Of a stretch of 64,000 nucleotides of DNA, positions 16,972 through 25,843 are shown piece by piece (the first letter of the stretch is position 1; every line of letters begins with the position of its first letter). Origin of the DNA: an uncultured Christensenellaceae bacterium (GTDB taxonomy: Bacteria > Bacillota > Clostridia > Christensenellales > Pumilibacteraceae); the NCBI GenBank assembly GCA_910588155.1, contig CAJUPB010000002.1, positions 124,001 through 188,000 on the forward strand. Direction: 5' to 3'. Under the pieces are notes generated by a model. It worked only from the letters and a program-made list of their open reading frames with translations. It was not told where the DNA came from and did not search any database. The position numbers and the translations under genes were made by a program.

Positions 16972-18369
16972 ATGACAAACAAAATGAACGTAAAAGGTTA
17001 CGCAGACGGCATCCCCGTCTACTGCGCCCACGACGCAATAGTGGCGGTTGAGGACGTGCATCCAAATCCGGAAAACCCGAATATGCACCCGGACGAACAA
17101 CTTAGGCGACTGGGGATGATAATCAGAAACGCCGGATGGAGAAACCCTATCACTGTTAGCACGCGGTCGGGGTTGATAGTCAGAGGACACGGCAGACTTG
17201 CCGCGGCACAGCTGGAGGGATTAAGCGAAGTGCCGGTAGATTATCAAAACTATGCATCGGATGCGGAAGAACTCGCCGACCTCATAGCGGACAACCGCAT
17301 CGCGGAACTGGCAGACCCCGATATGCAAAAACTGGCGGGGCTGTTTGAGAAGATAGATGCGGCAGAATTCCCTATCGAATTGACGGGGTTCACGCGAGAC
17401 GAATACGGCGAAATCGCGGATGCATTGAGCGCAGCGACCGAGGGACTGATAGATGCGGATGAGGAAATACCCCTTCCAGAAGAGCCTACAAGCCGCCGTG
17501 GCGACCTTTGGATACTGGGCGGCAAGCACCGTGTTTATTGCGGCGACAGCACCCAAAAAGGCGATGTGGACGCGATGTGGCAAGGGGGGGGGTATACCCA
17601 ATTGTTATTGACAGACCCGCCGTACAATGTGGACTACGAAGGCGGCACCGAAGAGAAAATGCGTATAGCGAACGACAATCTGAGCGACTGTGCATTTGAG
17701 AGATTGCTGACTGAATCCTTCGAGAACGCAAAGGAAAGACTCAAACCCGGTGGCGCATTTTACATATTCCACCCGGACAGCAACGGACTGGTATTCAGAA
17801 AGACCTGCGAGGCGGTCGGACTCCACGTGCGACAGTGCATTATATGGGTAAAAAACGCCTTCGTAATGGGACGGCAAGATTATCAGTGGAAGCACGAACC
17901 GTGCCTATACGGTTGGAAAGAGGGAGCGCACTATTTCACAAAAGACAGGACGCAGTCAACGGTTTACGAAGACGAAGCGGTGGATTACACCAAGATGAAG
18001 AAACAGGAACTTCTGGACATTTTGACGGCAATGCAGAAAGAGGATGAGCCGACGACTGTCATTCACGAAAACAAACCGACAAGGAACGCACTGCATCCCA
18101 CTATGAAACCGGTCGCCTTGCTTTTGAGGTTGATACGGAATAGCACTAAACGTGGAGAAACGGTGTACGACCCGTTCAACGGGAGCGGTTCGACGCTTAT
18201 AGCTTGCGAGCAATCCGACCGCGTGTGCTACGCGATGGAACTCGACCCGAAATACGTGGATGCGACAGTCAAACGATTTGTGATGGTAACCGGAAATAAC
18301 AACGTCGTCTGCATAAGGAACGGAAGGAAACTGAGTCAAAAGGAAATCAATAAAATCTTTGCAGAATAG
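16972..18369 (+). CDS. ParB-like domain fused to adenine/cytosine-N4 DNA methyltransferase
   Basis: The 465-residue protein has an N-terminal ParB/sulfiredoxin-like domain (about 30-110, with GHGRLAAAQLEG). The C-terminal domain is an amino-methyltransferase with TDPPYNVDY near residue 217 and the SAM-binding DPFNGSGST near 401. Many phages carry this fusion. A G9 run at 17584-17592 encodes three Gly just before the DPPY motif. In this sequence the frame is intact, while a one-base change would truncate the enzyme before its catalytic site. An in-frame ATG at 16984 is an alternative start. Confidence 0.9.
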   Translation: MTNKMNVKGYADGIPVYCAHDAIVAVEDVHPNPENPNMHPDEQLRRLGMIIRNAGWRNPITVSTRSGLIVRGHGRLAAAQLEGLSEVPVDYQNYASDAEELADLIADNRIAELADPDMQKLAGLFEKIDAAEFPIELTGFTRDEYGEIADALSAATEGLIDADEEIPLPEEPTSRRGDLWILGGKHRVYCGDSTQKGDVDAMWQGGGYTQLLLTDPPYNVDYEGGTEEKMRIANDNLSDCAFERLLTESFENAKERLKPGGAFYIFHPDSNGLVFRKTCEAVGLHVRQCIIWVKNAFVMGRQDYQWKHEPCLYGWKEGAHYFTKDRTQSTVYEDEAVDYTKMKKQELLDILTAMQKEDEPTTVIHENKPTRNALHPTMKPVALLLRLIRNSTKRGETVYDPFNGSGSTLIACEQSDRVCYAMELDPKYVDATVKRFVMVTGNNNVVCIRNGRKLSQKEINKIFAE

Positions 18370-18391
18370 GCAATAGCAGGAGGCGACATTT

Positions 18392-18859
18392 ATGGCGAAT
18401 ACGAGCGAGGTAAAAAAGAGATTGAATCAGCACCGCAACAAAGCGATAGAGTGCGAAACCATCCGAAAGGAACTGGAATATGCCATAGAGCGGTACGGCG
18501 ATGTCAAAGCGGTTAGTTTTGACGGAATGCCGAAAGGGAAAGGCGGGGACAACGGTGGCCCGACCGAACGCCAAGTCCTACGGAAAATAGCACTTGAAGA
18601 TAAATTGAAAAAGCGAGAAACGGAACTGGAAGCGGACTGGCGAGAGCTGGAGCCGCTTATGTCCGTTTTAAGTCCCACCGAATCACTCGTCATAAAAATG
18701 CGGTACGACTACGCCGAAGAATGGTCCGAGATTTGTCGCCGAATTTATGGGCAAAACAAAGACTTTGAAGCAGAGCGGGACGGTTACTATAACAGGGTTT
18801 TCAAAATGCACGGACGGGCGTTGCTGGCACTTGCGAGAATTTTTCGCCCCGAAAACTGA
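18392..18859 (+). CDS. DUF1492/sigma-like late transcription regulator
   Basis: The 155-residue protein matches the DUF1492/ArpU-like type of phage regulator. It has a helical N-terminal half followed by a sigma-region-4-like segment (LSPTESLVIKMRYDYAEEWSEICRRI). It is the last gene before the late promoter, the usual place for the activator of structural genes. The 10-bp-spaced repeats just downstream are a plausible binding site. GGAGG precedes the start. Confidence 0.75.
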   Translation: MANTSEVKKRLNQHRNKAIECETIRKELEYAIERYGDVKAVSFDGMPKGKGGDNGGPTERQVLRKIALEDKLKKRETELEADWRELEPLMSVLSPTESLVIKMRYDYAEEWSEICRRIYGQNKDFEAERDGYYNRVFKMHGRALLALARIFRPEN

Positions 18860-18874
18860 AAAAAAGTCAGTAAT

Positions 18875-18910
18875 CGGCAGTGAACGGCAGTAAACGGCAG
18901 TAAATGGCAG
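18875..18910 (+). promoter_or_regulatory. Four 10-bp-phased GGCAG repeats upstream of the late promoter
   Basis: CGGCAG occurs at 18875, 18885 and 18895, with TGGCAG at 18905, an exact 10-bp period. The last repeat abuts the -35 element. One helical turn per repeat places every copy on the same DNA face, as expected for an activator bound as an array next to RNA polymerase. The neighbouring DUF1492-like regulator is the likely partner. Confidence 0.65.
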
Positions 18911-18939
18911 TTGACGACAGCTGTCAAGGGTGTTATACT
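18911..18939 (+). promoter_or_regulatory. Late structural operon promoter
   Basis: TTGACG at 18911-18916 and TATACT at 18934-18939 are separated by 17 bp, matching a vegetative sigma-A promoter. It lies before the first gene of the packaging and structural operon and directly behind the phased repeats. Confidence 0.75.
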
Positions 18940-18951
18940 GTATGCTGTCGA

Positions 18952-18980
18952 AAACCGTGCGGAAACCCGTGCGGTTTTTT
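18952..18980 (+). other. Promoter-proximal hairpin with T-run
   Basis: AAAACCG pairs with CGGTTTT around a 14-nt loop and runs into a run of T. It starts about 12 bases after the -10 element, so it would lie at the very 5' end of the late transcript. It could act as an attenuator or a 5' stabiliser. The loop also contains a direct repeat of CCGTGCGG. Its function is inferred. Confidence 0.4.
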
Positions 18981-18998
18981 GCGTACTGGGAGGCGGTT

Positions 18999-19610
18999 AT
19001 GGTTAATTTACAGTTAGACCTTCCGAACTTCAAAAAGCTGGCAGAATCCATACAAGGGCAGAATGCCGATATGCAGAAGGCGATTGATAGAACCATCAGC
19101 GACTGCAAGTCCCGTGCGCCGGCGCAAATAACAAAGGCAGTCACGGCGGTATACGGCATCAAGTCAAGCGAGGTTTCGGCAGCGGGCAGGATGGCAAAAT
19201 TAGGCGCAAAGACCGTGGGGGAATTGAAACTGGCGGGGGCAAGCGTGAAGAGCCTGCAACTCGTTTATAAAGGACGCAGACTGACACCGCTACATTTCTC
19301 TATGACCCCGCGAACAAAGCCGAAAGGTAAAAGGTACGCGGTCAAGGCGGCGATTTATAAGGGGCAGAAAAAGAAACTCACCGGCAAGGCGCAGTACAAC
19401 ACCCCCGTATTTCTCGCCCCGCAAAAGCAGGGGATTATCCTGCCGTTTCAGCGCATGGGTGAAAGCAGGATGCCTGTGTACGCCATACACACGACAAGCA
19501 TACCGCAGATGATAGAGAACGACAAAGTGGCAGCAGACATCAAAGAAAAGATGGATGAACTGTTCACTACGCGATTGCAACACCACATAGATAGGTTACA
19601 AAAGAAATAA
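18999..19610 (+). CDS. Minor tail protein Z-like protein
   Basis: The 203-residue protein resembles the prophage minor tail protein Z family, with an SRAPAQITKAVTAVYGI segment near residue 36 and the LHFSMTPRTK segment. It is the first gene of the late transcript, ahead of the terminase genes. Members are thought to act in tail completion or head-tail joining. GGGAGG precedes the ATG. Confidence 0.65.
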   Translation: MVNLQLDLPNFKKLAESIQGQNADMQKAIDRTISDCKSRAPAQITKAVTAVYGIKSSEVSAAGRMAKLGAKTVGELKLAGASVKSLQLVYKGRRLTPLHFSMTPRTKPKGKRYAVKAAIYKGQKKKLTGKAQYNTPVFLAPQKQGIILPFQRMGESRMPVYAIHTTSIPQMIENDKVAADIKEKMDELFTTRLQHHIDRLQKK

Positions 19611-19623
19611 CTACATGAGAGCC

Positions 19624-19658
19624 AACGCCACGGAACTGATGCACCCAGCCGTGGCGTT
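19624..19658 (+). other. Hairpin in the gap before the terminase genes
   Basis: The gap 19611-19857 has no convincing gene. AACGCCACGG pairs perfectly with CCGTGGCGTT across a 15-nt loop. No T-run follows, so it may be an RNA structure or packaging-related element rather than a terminator. A cos or pac role is possible given its place next to terS but is not shown. Confidence 0.4.
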
Positions 19659-19857
19659 CGCTTTGCCGCAAAACAGTACCGAAAGGAAAGGCAACGCCGC
19701 CAAGGCGAGTAAGGCGCGAGAGCGCGGAAAGAGAATAACGGTCCGAGTAGGTACTGTGAGCGGCTTTTTTCTCTGCGGTGCTGGCGAGCCCAAAATTCGT
19801 GTAGTTTTTAATGGAAAAAATCAGGCGTTTCGTTACGCAAAAAAAAGGAGGAAAGCT

Positions 19858-20457
19858 ATGGCGAACGGCGACATAACGACACCGAAGAAAAACATGGTCG
19901 AAACGAAACAAATAGCCTTGCTTTTCGGGTTAACGGTTCGCAGAATCCAGCAATTAACGCAGGACGGAATACTCCAGACGGAGATGGTGGGTCGGCAACG
20001 CAAATACGACCTGCTCGGTTCGGTTCGGCGGTATATTGAATATTTACAAAAGCGCGTCAGCGAAAAGGGTACGGGCAACGGGACGCAAGAGGATGCGGAT
20101 AACGAAAGCCGTAAGCTCCGCGCCGATGCCGATTTCAAACAAGCGAAAGCGGAGATGGCACAGCTTGAACTGGATGAGATACAGGGAAAGCTACACCGCA
20201 GCGAAGACGTGGAAGCGATGACAAACGACCTCGTCTTCAACGTCCGCAGTATGATGCTCGCGCTTCCGGGCAGGCTTGCAATCGACCTCGCGGCCATTAC
20301 TGAACCGACCGAGATATCGAATCGGGTAAAGCGCGAGGTTGACGCAATTCTGATTGACCTGTCGAATTATAAGTACAACCCTGAAGCATACAAGAAGCGC
20401 GTCAGAGACCGTCAAGGGAAAGATTTTGAAGAAAGCACCGAAGAAGGCGACGAGTAG
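19858..20457 (+). CDS. terS: Terminase small subunit, Nu1-like
   Basis: The 199-residue protein has an N-terminal winged-helix-like DNA-binding segment (ETKQIALLFGLTVRRIQQLT) and a central coiled region (about 75-115). The C-terminus is of the Nu1/DNA-packaging type. It recognises viral DNA and hands it to the large subunit. A poly-A tract and AAGGAGG precede the ATG. It overlaps the large-subunit gene by about 32 bases. Confidence 0.8.
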   Translation: MANGDITTPKKNMVETKQIALLFGLTVRRIQQLTQDGILQTEMVGRQRKYDLLGSVRRYIEYLQKRVSEKGTGNGTQEDADNESRKLRADADFKQAKAEMAQLELDEIQGKLHRSEDVEAMTNDLVFNVRSMMLALPGRLAIDLAAITEPTEISNRVKREVDAILIDLSNYKYNPEAYKKRVRDRQGKDFEESTEEGDE

Positions 20458-22324
20458 GCTAAACGCGGCGATAGCCTCGGCTGTAAAAAACTTTGCACCG
20501 CCCGAAGAATTGACGGTCTCCGAATGGGCCGAGAAGTACCGGCGACTTTCGCCGGAGAGCGCAGCCGAAGCCGGACCGTGGAGAACTTCGAGAACGCCAT
20601 ACCTTGAAGAACCAATGAATGCATTTAACGACCCGAAAGTTTCCAGCATCGTAATGGTGGCGGCTTCGCAGGTCGGCAAGTCGGAATTCCTTTTGAACTG
20701 CATCGCTTACACCATAGGTCAAGACCCGGCAAGTACGATGTTTATACAGCCTACGCTCGATGATGCGCGGAAATTTTCGCGGTTAAGAATCGCGCCCATG
20801 ATAAGAGACAGCAAACCGCTCCGCACGAAAGTGTCGGACGTTAAATCCCGCGACAGTGGAAATACCATATTGCAAAAAGCGTTTCCGGGCGGGATGCTGA
20901 CAATTACGGGTTCGAACTCAGCCAGCGCACTCGCATCAACGCCGGCGCGTTATATCTTCGGCGATGAACGCGACCGCTGGGCGGCCAGTGCCGGAACGGA
21001 AGGCGACCCGTGGGAATTGGCGAAAGCACGACAAGCGACGTTCTACAATCGGAAATCGGTTGAGACATCGACACCCACCATTAAGGGGAGAAGTAATATC
21101 GAAACATCGTTTGACAGAGGAACGCAAGAACGCTGGTGTCATCAATGCCCGTCTTGCGGTGAGTGGCACGAAATACGGTTTGACGACATCCGATTTGACT
21201 ACGAAGAGCAGACCGTAAACCGCAAAAAGAATTATATCGTTAAATCGCTGCACTGGCTCTGCAAGTCGTGCGGCTGTTTACATACCGAGGATGAGATGCG
21301 CCGACAGCCGGCGAAATGGATAGCCGATAACCCTGATGCTTATAATCGCGGCGTCAGGTCATTCTGGCTAACGGCGTTCGCCAGTCCTTGGATGCCGTGG
21401 GCGACGATTATTCAGCGTTTCCTCGAAGCACGAAAAGACCCGGAACGGCTGAAGGTTGTTTACAACACTTTGCTTGGCGAGCTGTGGGAAGACCGCGGCG
21501 ATTTAGAGGACGAAGACAGTATGCTGGCACGGCGCGAAGATTACGATGCGGAGCTGCCGGACGGCGTTCTCGTTTTGACCTGTGGGGTTGATACGCAAGA
21601 TAACCGGCTCGAATACGAGGTGGTGGGACACGGACACTTCAAAGAAAGCTGGGGCATCAAGAAAGGCTTTATAATGGGCAAACCCGATAACGAAGAGGTG
21701 TGGGCGAAATTGGACGACGTGATAGACCACGTCTACAAATTCAAATCAGGAAAGGGTTTGAAAATTTCGATGACGTGCGTGGACTCAGGCGGGCATTATA
21801 CGCAGGAGGTCTATGCAGCTTGTCGCGCCCGCTTTACAAAGCGCGTGTTTGCAATTAAAGGCAAGGGCGGCCCGGATATACCGTTCGTAGGTTTGCCGAC
21901 GAAAGTAGCGTTGAAAGACAACAAACGAATAACGTGCTACTTATACACTATAGGCGTGGATGCTGGCAAAAGCAAAATAATGGATAGCTTGAAAGTGCAA
22001 GAACCGGGCGCGAATTATTCGCACTTTCCGCGCGGAGAACGCGGCTACGATAGCGCGTACTTTACTGGATTGCTATCCGAAAAACTGGTGCTGAGCCACA
22101 CCGGGCGCGGCGACCGCTGGGTATGGGTCAAATTGCCCGGACATCAACGCAACGAAGCTCTGGACTGTAGGAATTACGCGAACGCCGCCTTGCGAATTAT
22201 TGACCCGGATATGGACGCGATAGAGCGCAGACTAAAAGGGAATATAGAACAGCCTAAGGCGGTGGTTCGACAAAAACAAGCGAGAACGCGCCGTAGTAGG
22301 TATTTAGACGGCGACGACTGGTAG
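20426..22324 (+). CDS. terL: Terminase large subunit, lambda GpA type
   Basis: The 632-residue protein is a GpA-family packaging ATPase and nuclease. The Walker A-like SQVGKSE lies at residues 81-87, FGDERDRW gives the acidic motif, and a zinc-ribbon segment (CPSCGEWHEI...CKSCGC) follows. The nuclease part begins around LTCGVDTQDNRLEYE. No ATG gives a suitable N-terminus, so a TTG at 20426 with AGGGAA upstream is proposed, and this start is uncertain. GpA-type terminases typically accompany lambda-like cos packaging. Confidence 0.9.
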   Translation: MKKAPKKATSRLNAAIASAVKNFAPPEELTVSEWAEKYRRLSPESAAEAGPWRTSRTPYLEEPMNAFNDPKVSSIVMVAASQVGKSEFLLNCIAYTIGQDPASTMFIQPTLDDARKFSRLRIAPMIRDSKPLRTKVSDVKSRDSGNTILQKAFPGGMLTITGSNSASALASTPARYIFGDERDRWAASAGTEGDPWELAKARQATFYNRKSVETSTPTIKGRSNIETSFDRGTQERWCHQCPSCGEWHEIRFDDIRFDYEEQTVNRKKNYIVKSLHWLCKSCGCLHTEDEMRRQPAKWIADNPDAYNRGVRSFWLTAFASPWMPWATIIQRFLEARKDPERLKVVYNTLLGELWEDRGDLEDEDSMLARREDYDAELPDGVLVLTCGVDTQDNRLEYEVVGHGHFKESWGIKKGFIMGKPDNEEVWAKLDDVIDHVYKFKSGKGLKISMTCVDSGGHYTQEVYAACRARFTKRVFAIKGKGGPDIPFVGLPTKVALKDNKRITCYLYTIGVDAGKSKIMDSLKVQEPGANYSHFPRGERGYDSAYFTGLLSEKLVLSHTGRGDRWVWVKLPGHQRNEALDCRNYANAALRIIDPDMDAIERRLKGNIEQPKAVVRQKQARTRRSRYLDGDDW

Positions 22325-22332
22325 GAGGCAAT

Positions 22333-22593
22333 ATGAACAAGGCAGACATCCAAGCAAAAATTAAAGACAAAAAAGAACGACTCGAAGCGTACCGCAATCG
22401 AGAGCTTGAAATTTTGAAAGGCGGTGTGCAGAGCTACGGGATAGGTAGCCGTAACGTCACCCGTTACAATGTCGACCTTGCATCAATACGCTCGGCAATT
22501 AAAGACTTGGAAAAGGAAATCGCCGAGTTGGAAGCCTTGCTCGGCGGCGGTAACGTAAGAAAGGCGGTCGGGGTTATACCCCGCGATTGGTAA
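22333..22593 (+). CDS. Small head protein, DUF6148/gpW-like
   Basis: The 86-residue protein has two helices flanking a QSYGIGSRNVTRYNVDLASI core, as in the DUF6148/gpW-like joining proteins found between terminase and portal genes. It probably helps close the head or join head and tail. GGAGG sites precede both this gene and the portal gene. Confidence 0.7.
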   Translation: MNKADIQAKIKDKKERLEAYRNRELEILKGGVQSYGIGSRNVTRYNVDLASIRSAIKDLEKEIAELEALLGGGNVRKAVGVIPRDW

Positions 22594-22602
22594 GGAGGCA
22601 AG

Positions 22603-24219
22603 ATGGACAAAGAACACGGAAAGCCTACAAGCAAACCCGTTTCGCCTTTGCCGAAGAACAGTGGCTACGGAGAAGCCGGAGCAAGCTCGACGAAAAAAGC
22701 ACTGAAAGGGTTTACGGCAAGAAGCGGGTCGCCGCAGGCAGATATTGACGCGCACAATCTGACGCTAAGACAACGCGCTCGAATGCTTTATATGAGCGCA
22801 CCCATAGCGACATCGGCAATTAAAACGAACCGAACAAATGTTATAGGCAGCGGTCTATGGCTTAAGAGCCGAATCGACCGAGAACTGCTCGGCCTATCGG
22901 TGGAAGATGCCCGCATCTGGCAAAAGAAAACGGAAGCGGAATTCGAACTATGGGCGGCCGAAAAGCGCAACTGCGACGCACTGGGAATCAATAACTTTTA
23001 TACGGCGCAAGGCTTGGCGTTTATTTCGGGACTGCTTTCCGGAGACGTTGTCGTTCTTTTGAAGCGCGTAAAGCCTACGGAGTACAATCCGTATGGTTTA
23101 CGGTTTCAAATGATTGAAGCCGACCGAGTCTCAACGCCGGTAGAGTTTTCTGCTGGGGCAAGCCTTGTGGCGAGAATCACGGAAGGGAAAGCGGAGAACG
23201 GAAACGCGATATACGACGGCGTAGAGGTCGACGCAAACGGTGCAATCGTTGCGTATTACATACGAAGCACCTACCCGTATGAACTGACCCGCACTCCTAC
23301 GGAATGGAAAAGAGTCGAAGCCTATGGGAAAGAGACGGGACTGCCGAATGTTCTCCACATTATGGAAGCGGAAAGACCGGAGCAGTATAGGGGCGTGAGT
23401 TATCTGGCACAAGTTATCGAGCCGCTCCTACAGGTGCGCAGATACACGGACAGTGAACTGACTGCGGCAGTCGTGGAGAGCTTCTTCACAGCGTTTATAA
23501 CGACGGAAGCCGACCCCAGCATGATGCCGTATAACGAGGTGGGCGACGAGAACGCGCCGCCTGTGAGTGATGACGAAAACGAATACGAAATGGGACCGGG
23601 AACGGTAAACGTATTAAAACCGGGCGAAAGCGTGACGTTCGGAGACCCGAAACGCCCGAACGGTGGGTTTGAGGGGTTCGTTAACGCTGTGTGCAAGCAA
23701 GTCGGCGCGGCTTTGGAAATACCCGCAGACTTACTACTGAAGGCATTTAACGCATCGTACAGCGCGTCACGCGCCGCACTTTTGGAAGCGTGGAAAGCGT
23801 TTAAGATGCGCCGTGAATGGTTTGTAGATGATTTCTGCAAGCCGATTTATAACGTGTGGCTTTATGAAGCTGTGGCGCGTGGGCGTATCGAAGCTCCCGG
23901 CTTTTTTGCTGACCCGCGTATAAGAGCGGCGTGGATGGGTTCGGAGTGGATAGGGCCTTCGCAGGGACAACTCGACCCTGTCAAAGAGATACAAGCCGAG
24001 CAGCTTGCCTGTGATAACGGGTTCAGTACGAGAGAACAAGCGACGGTGCGTTTGAACGGCGGTAGTTTTGAAGCAAACGCCGAACAGCTGGCAACGGAAA
24101 ACGAGATGCTGAAAGGCGGTCAAAGTCAGCCTAACGACGACGATGACCTAAATAAGCTGGTGGCAGAGTTGCTACCGCGAATAATCAATAGTCTTAGAAA
24201 GGAGGAGGGTAAAGTATGA
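22603..24219 (+). CDS. Portal protein, lambda family
   Basis: The 538-residue protein is a lambda-type portal. It shows RARMLYMSAPIATSAIKTNRTNVIGSG near residue 52, and RGVSYLAQVIEPL with its following helix near 265. ASYSASRAALLEAWKAF near residue 386 is the family hallmark. The dodecameric portal forms the DNA entry pore and docks the terminase. It overlaps the protease gene by 4 bases. Confidence 0.92.
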   Translation: MDKEHGKPTSKPVSPLPKNSGYGEAGASSTKKALKGFTARSGSPQADIDAHNLTLRQRARMLYMSAPIATSAIKTNRTNVIGSGLWLKSRIDRELLGLSVEDARIWQKKTEAEFELWAAEKRNCDALGINNFYTAQGLAFISGLLSGDVVVLLKRVKPTEYNPYGLRFQMIEADRVSTPVEFSAGASLVARITEGKAENGNAIYDGVEVDANGAIVAYYIRSTYPYELTRTPTEWKRVEAYGKETGLPNVLHIMEAERPEQYRGVSYLAQVIEPLLQVRRYTDSELTAAVVESFFTAFITTEADPSMMPYNEVGDENAPPVSDDENEYEMGPGTVNVLKPGESVTFGDPKRPNGGFEGFVNAVCKQVGAALEIPADLLLKAFNASYSASRAALLEAWKAFKMRREWFVDDFCKPIYNVWLYEAVARGRIEAPGFFADPRIRAAWMGSEWIGPSQGQLDPVKEIQAEQLACDNGFSTREQATVRLNGGSFEANAEQLATENEMLKGGQSQPNDDDDLNKLVAELLPRIINSLRKEEGKV

Positions 24220-25412
24220 AAATCCCTAAAACGAATAACGACACCAAACCGGGGACGACCGTTCAACGGTTCTGGAATGTCATAACGAACGACAGCGAGG
24301 ATAGCGCGGAGATTACGATGTACGGCGATGTGTGCGAAAGCCAGCCGCGCGATTTCTGGACGGGCGAAAAGCTCGAAGGGCAATACATAACGCCCGAAGG
24401 GTTCGCCGAAGACCTCGCCACGATTAAGGGCAAAAGCAAAATCACCATTAAGCTGAACAGTTGCGGTGGCGACCTTTATACGGGCATTGCTATTCATAAC
24501 GCGCTTAAAGGTTTGACTGGGTATAAGACGGTCATCGTGGAGGGAATCGCAGCAAGCGCAGCGTCGGTCATTGCTTGCGCCGGAGACGACGTGCAAGTCT
24601 ATCCCGGCAGCCTTGTGATGATACACGGCGTGGCTGGAATGTTCTTCGATTATATGACGCTGGGCGATTTAAAGAAAGCCGTTAAAGCGTTTGATGCGGA
24701 CGAACGTGCTGTCGCCGAAATTTACAAAGCGAAAACGGGAATCGAGGTGGAAACGCTCCGTAGCATGATGACGAATGAAACGTGGATGACGGGCAGTCAA
24801 GCCATAGAAAAAGGGTTCGCCGATACCTTGCTGGGCAGTGGCAACGAACCGAAAATGCAAATGAGCGCAGACAAGCGCGTGATGATGGTGGCGGGCGTAA
24901 GACACGATGTTCACGCCTTCCGCAACATTCCGGGGAATATCCCCATATTCAGTGAAACCGATGCCGCATCTGTCACGGCCGGAAATAAAAATAAAACGGA
25001 GGTTACAAACATGACGGAAAAAGAACTCAGAGAGCAGTATCCCGACATTGTGGCGTCTATCGAAAAGACCGCAGCGGATAATGCTCGCACCGAGGCGACG
25101 GCGGCCGAAAGAGCGCGACTCAAAGGAATCGAGAGCATCGAAGCGCAAATCGGCGACAAGCGTCTCGTGCAAAACGCGAAGTACGGCGACACTCCCTGTG
25201 ATGCGGCACAGTTGGCACTGGCAGCAATGCAGGCGCAGTCGAAGCTCGGCAGCGCGTTTTTGCAAAAGATGGAAGCGGACTCCAGCGCATCCGGCGCGGA
25301 CGAAGTAGCAGGCAAGCCGAACGGCGGTAACGCCGATGACGGCGACGAAACGGCGGCGGTTGTCGCAAATGCCGTAAAGGCGTATCAAAAAACCAAGGGA
25401 GGTAAAGCATGA
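24216..25412 (+). CDS. ClpP-like prohead protease with C-terminal scaffold region
   Basis: The 398-residue protein begins with a ClpP-fold protease domain. It has LNSCGGDLYTGIAIHNAL, the nucleophile segment GIAASAASVIA near residue 110, and the His in MIHGVAG near 137. The C-terminal part (about 265-395) is helical and Ala/Glu-rich, with TEKELREQYPDIVASIEK. It resembles a fused scaffold like lambda gpC/Nu3. An ATG and GGAGG-like site near 25010 could also start a separate scaffold product. It processes the procapsid. Confidence 0.88.
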   Translation: MKIPKTNNDTKPGTTVQRFWNVITNDSEDSAEITMYGDVCESQPRDFWTGEKLEGQYITPEGFAEDLATIKGKSKITIKLNSCGGDLYTGIAIHNALKGLTGYKTVIVEGIAASAASVIACAGDDVQVYPGSLVMIHGVAGMFFDYMTLGDLKKAVKAFDADERAVAEIYKAKTGIEVETLRSMMTNETWMTGSQAIEKGFADTLLGSGNEPKMQMSADKRVMMVAGVRHDVHAFRNIPGNIPIFSETDAASVTAGNKNKTEVTNMTEKELREQYPDIVASIEKTAADNARTEATAAERARLKGIESIEAQIGDKRLVQNAKYGDTPCDAAQLALAAMQAQSKLGSAFLQKMEADSSASGADEVAGKPNGGNADDGDETAAVVANAVKAYQKTKGGKA

Positions 25413-25822
25413 GCAATCTCAACGAGGAAATCTGCAAAGTAGATTTCGATGAACTGGTAAATAGCGCAACGCCCGCGCCCGACGTGTTCTCCGTAACGCT
25501 CAGAGGGGTAACGGTGGCGACGAAACTCAAGCGCGGCACCGTGCTGGCCATTTCGGATACGGACGGAAAGATGGTCGTACTCGGTACGACTCTGAAGACG
25601 ACGGGGAGCGGCGAAACCGCAAAAACGGAAACGCTCACGGCAAACTGCATCCTGTCGGACGACGTGGATGCGGGAACGGCCGATACCTCGGCTTTCGCGT
25701 ATCGCACGGGACACTTCAACAGGAACAGCCTCATCGTAGCAGACGGGTATACCCTCAAGGCTACGGACGAGGAGGAACTTCGTAAGGGCGGCATTCTTCT
25801 GTCGGATGCCGTGAAAATTTAA
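25409..25822 (+). CDS. Head decoration protein, gpD-like
   Basis: The 137-residue protein sits between the protease and major capsid genes, exactly where lambda gpD-like decoration proteins lie. It is beta-rich, with a segment typical of the family (GTVLAISDTDGKM). The AYRTGHFN segment resembles the usual decoration-protein core. It stabilises the expanded capsid. GGGAGGT precedes the start, which overlaps the previous stop. Confidence 0.8.
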   Translation: MSNLNEEICKVDFDELVNSATPAPDVFSVTLRGVTVATKLKRGTVLAISDTDGKMVVLGTTLKTTGSGETAKTETLTANCILSDDVDAGTADTSAFAYRTGHFNRNSLIVADGYTLKATDEEELRKGGILLSDAVKI

Positions 25823-25843
25823 GGACAGGGAGGTTAAACAAAA

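Noticed and set aside
18875..18910. CRISPR-like short repeats
   Set aside because: Repeats are about 6-10 bases with no spacers and abut a promoter. They are a regulatory array.
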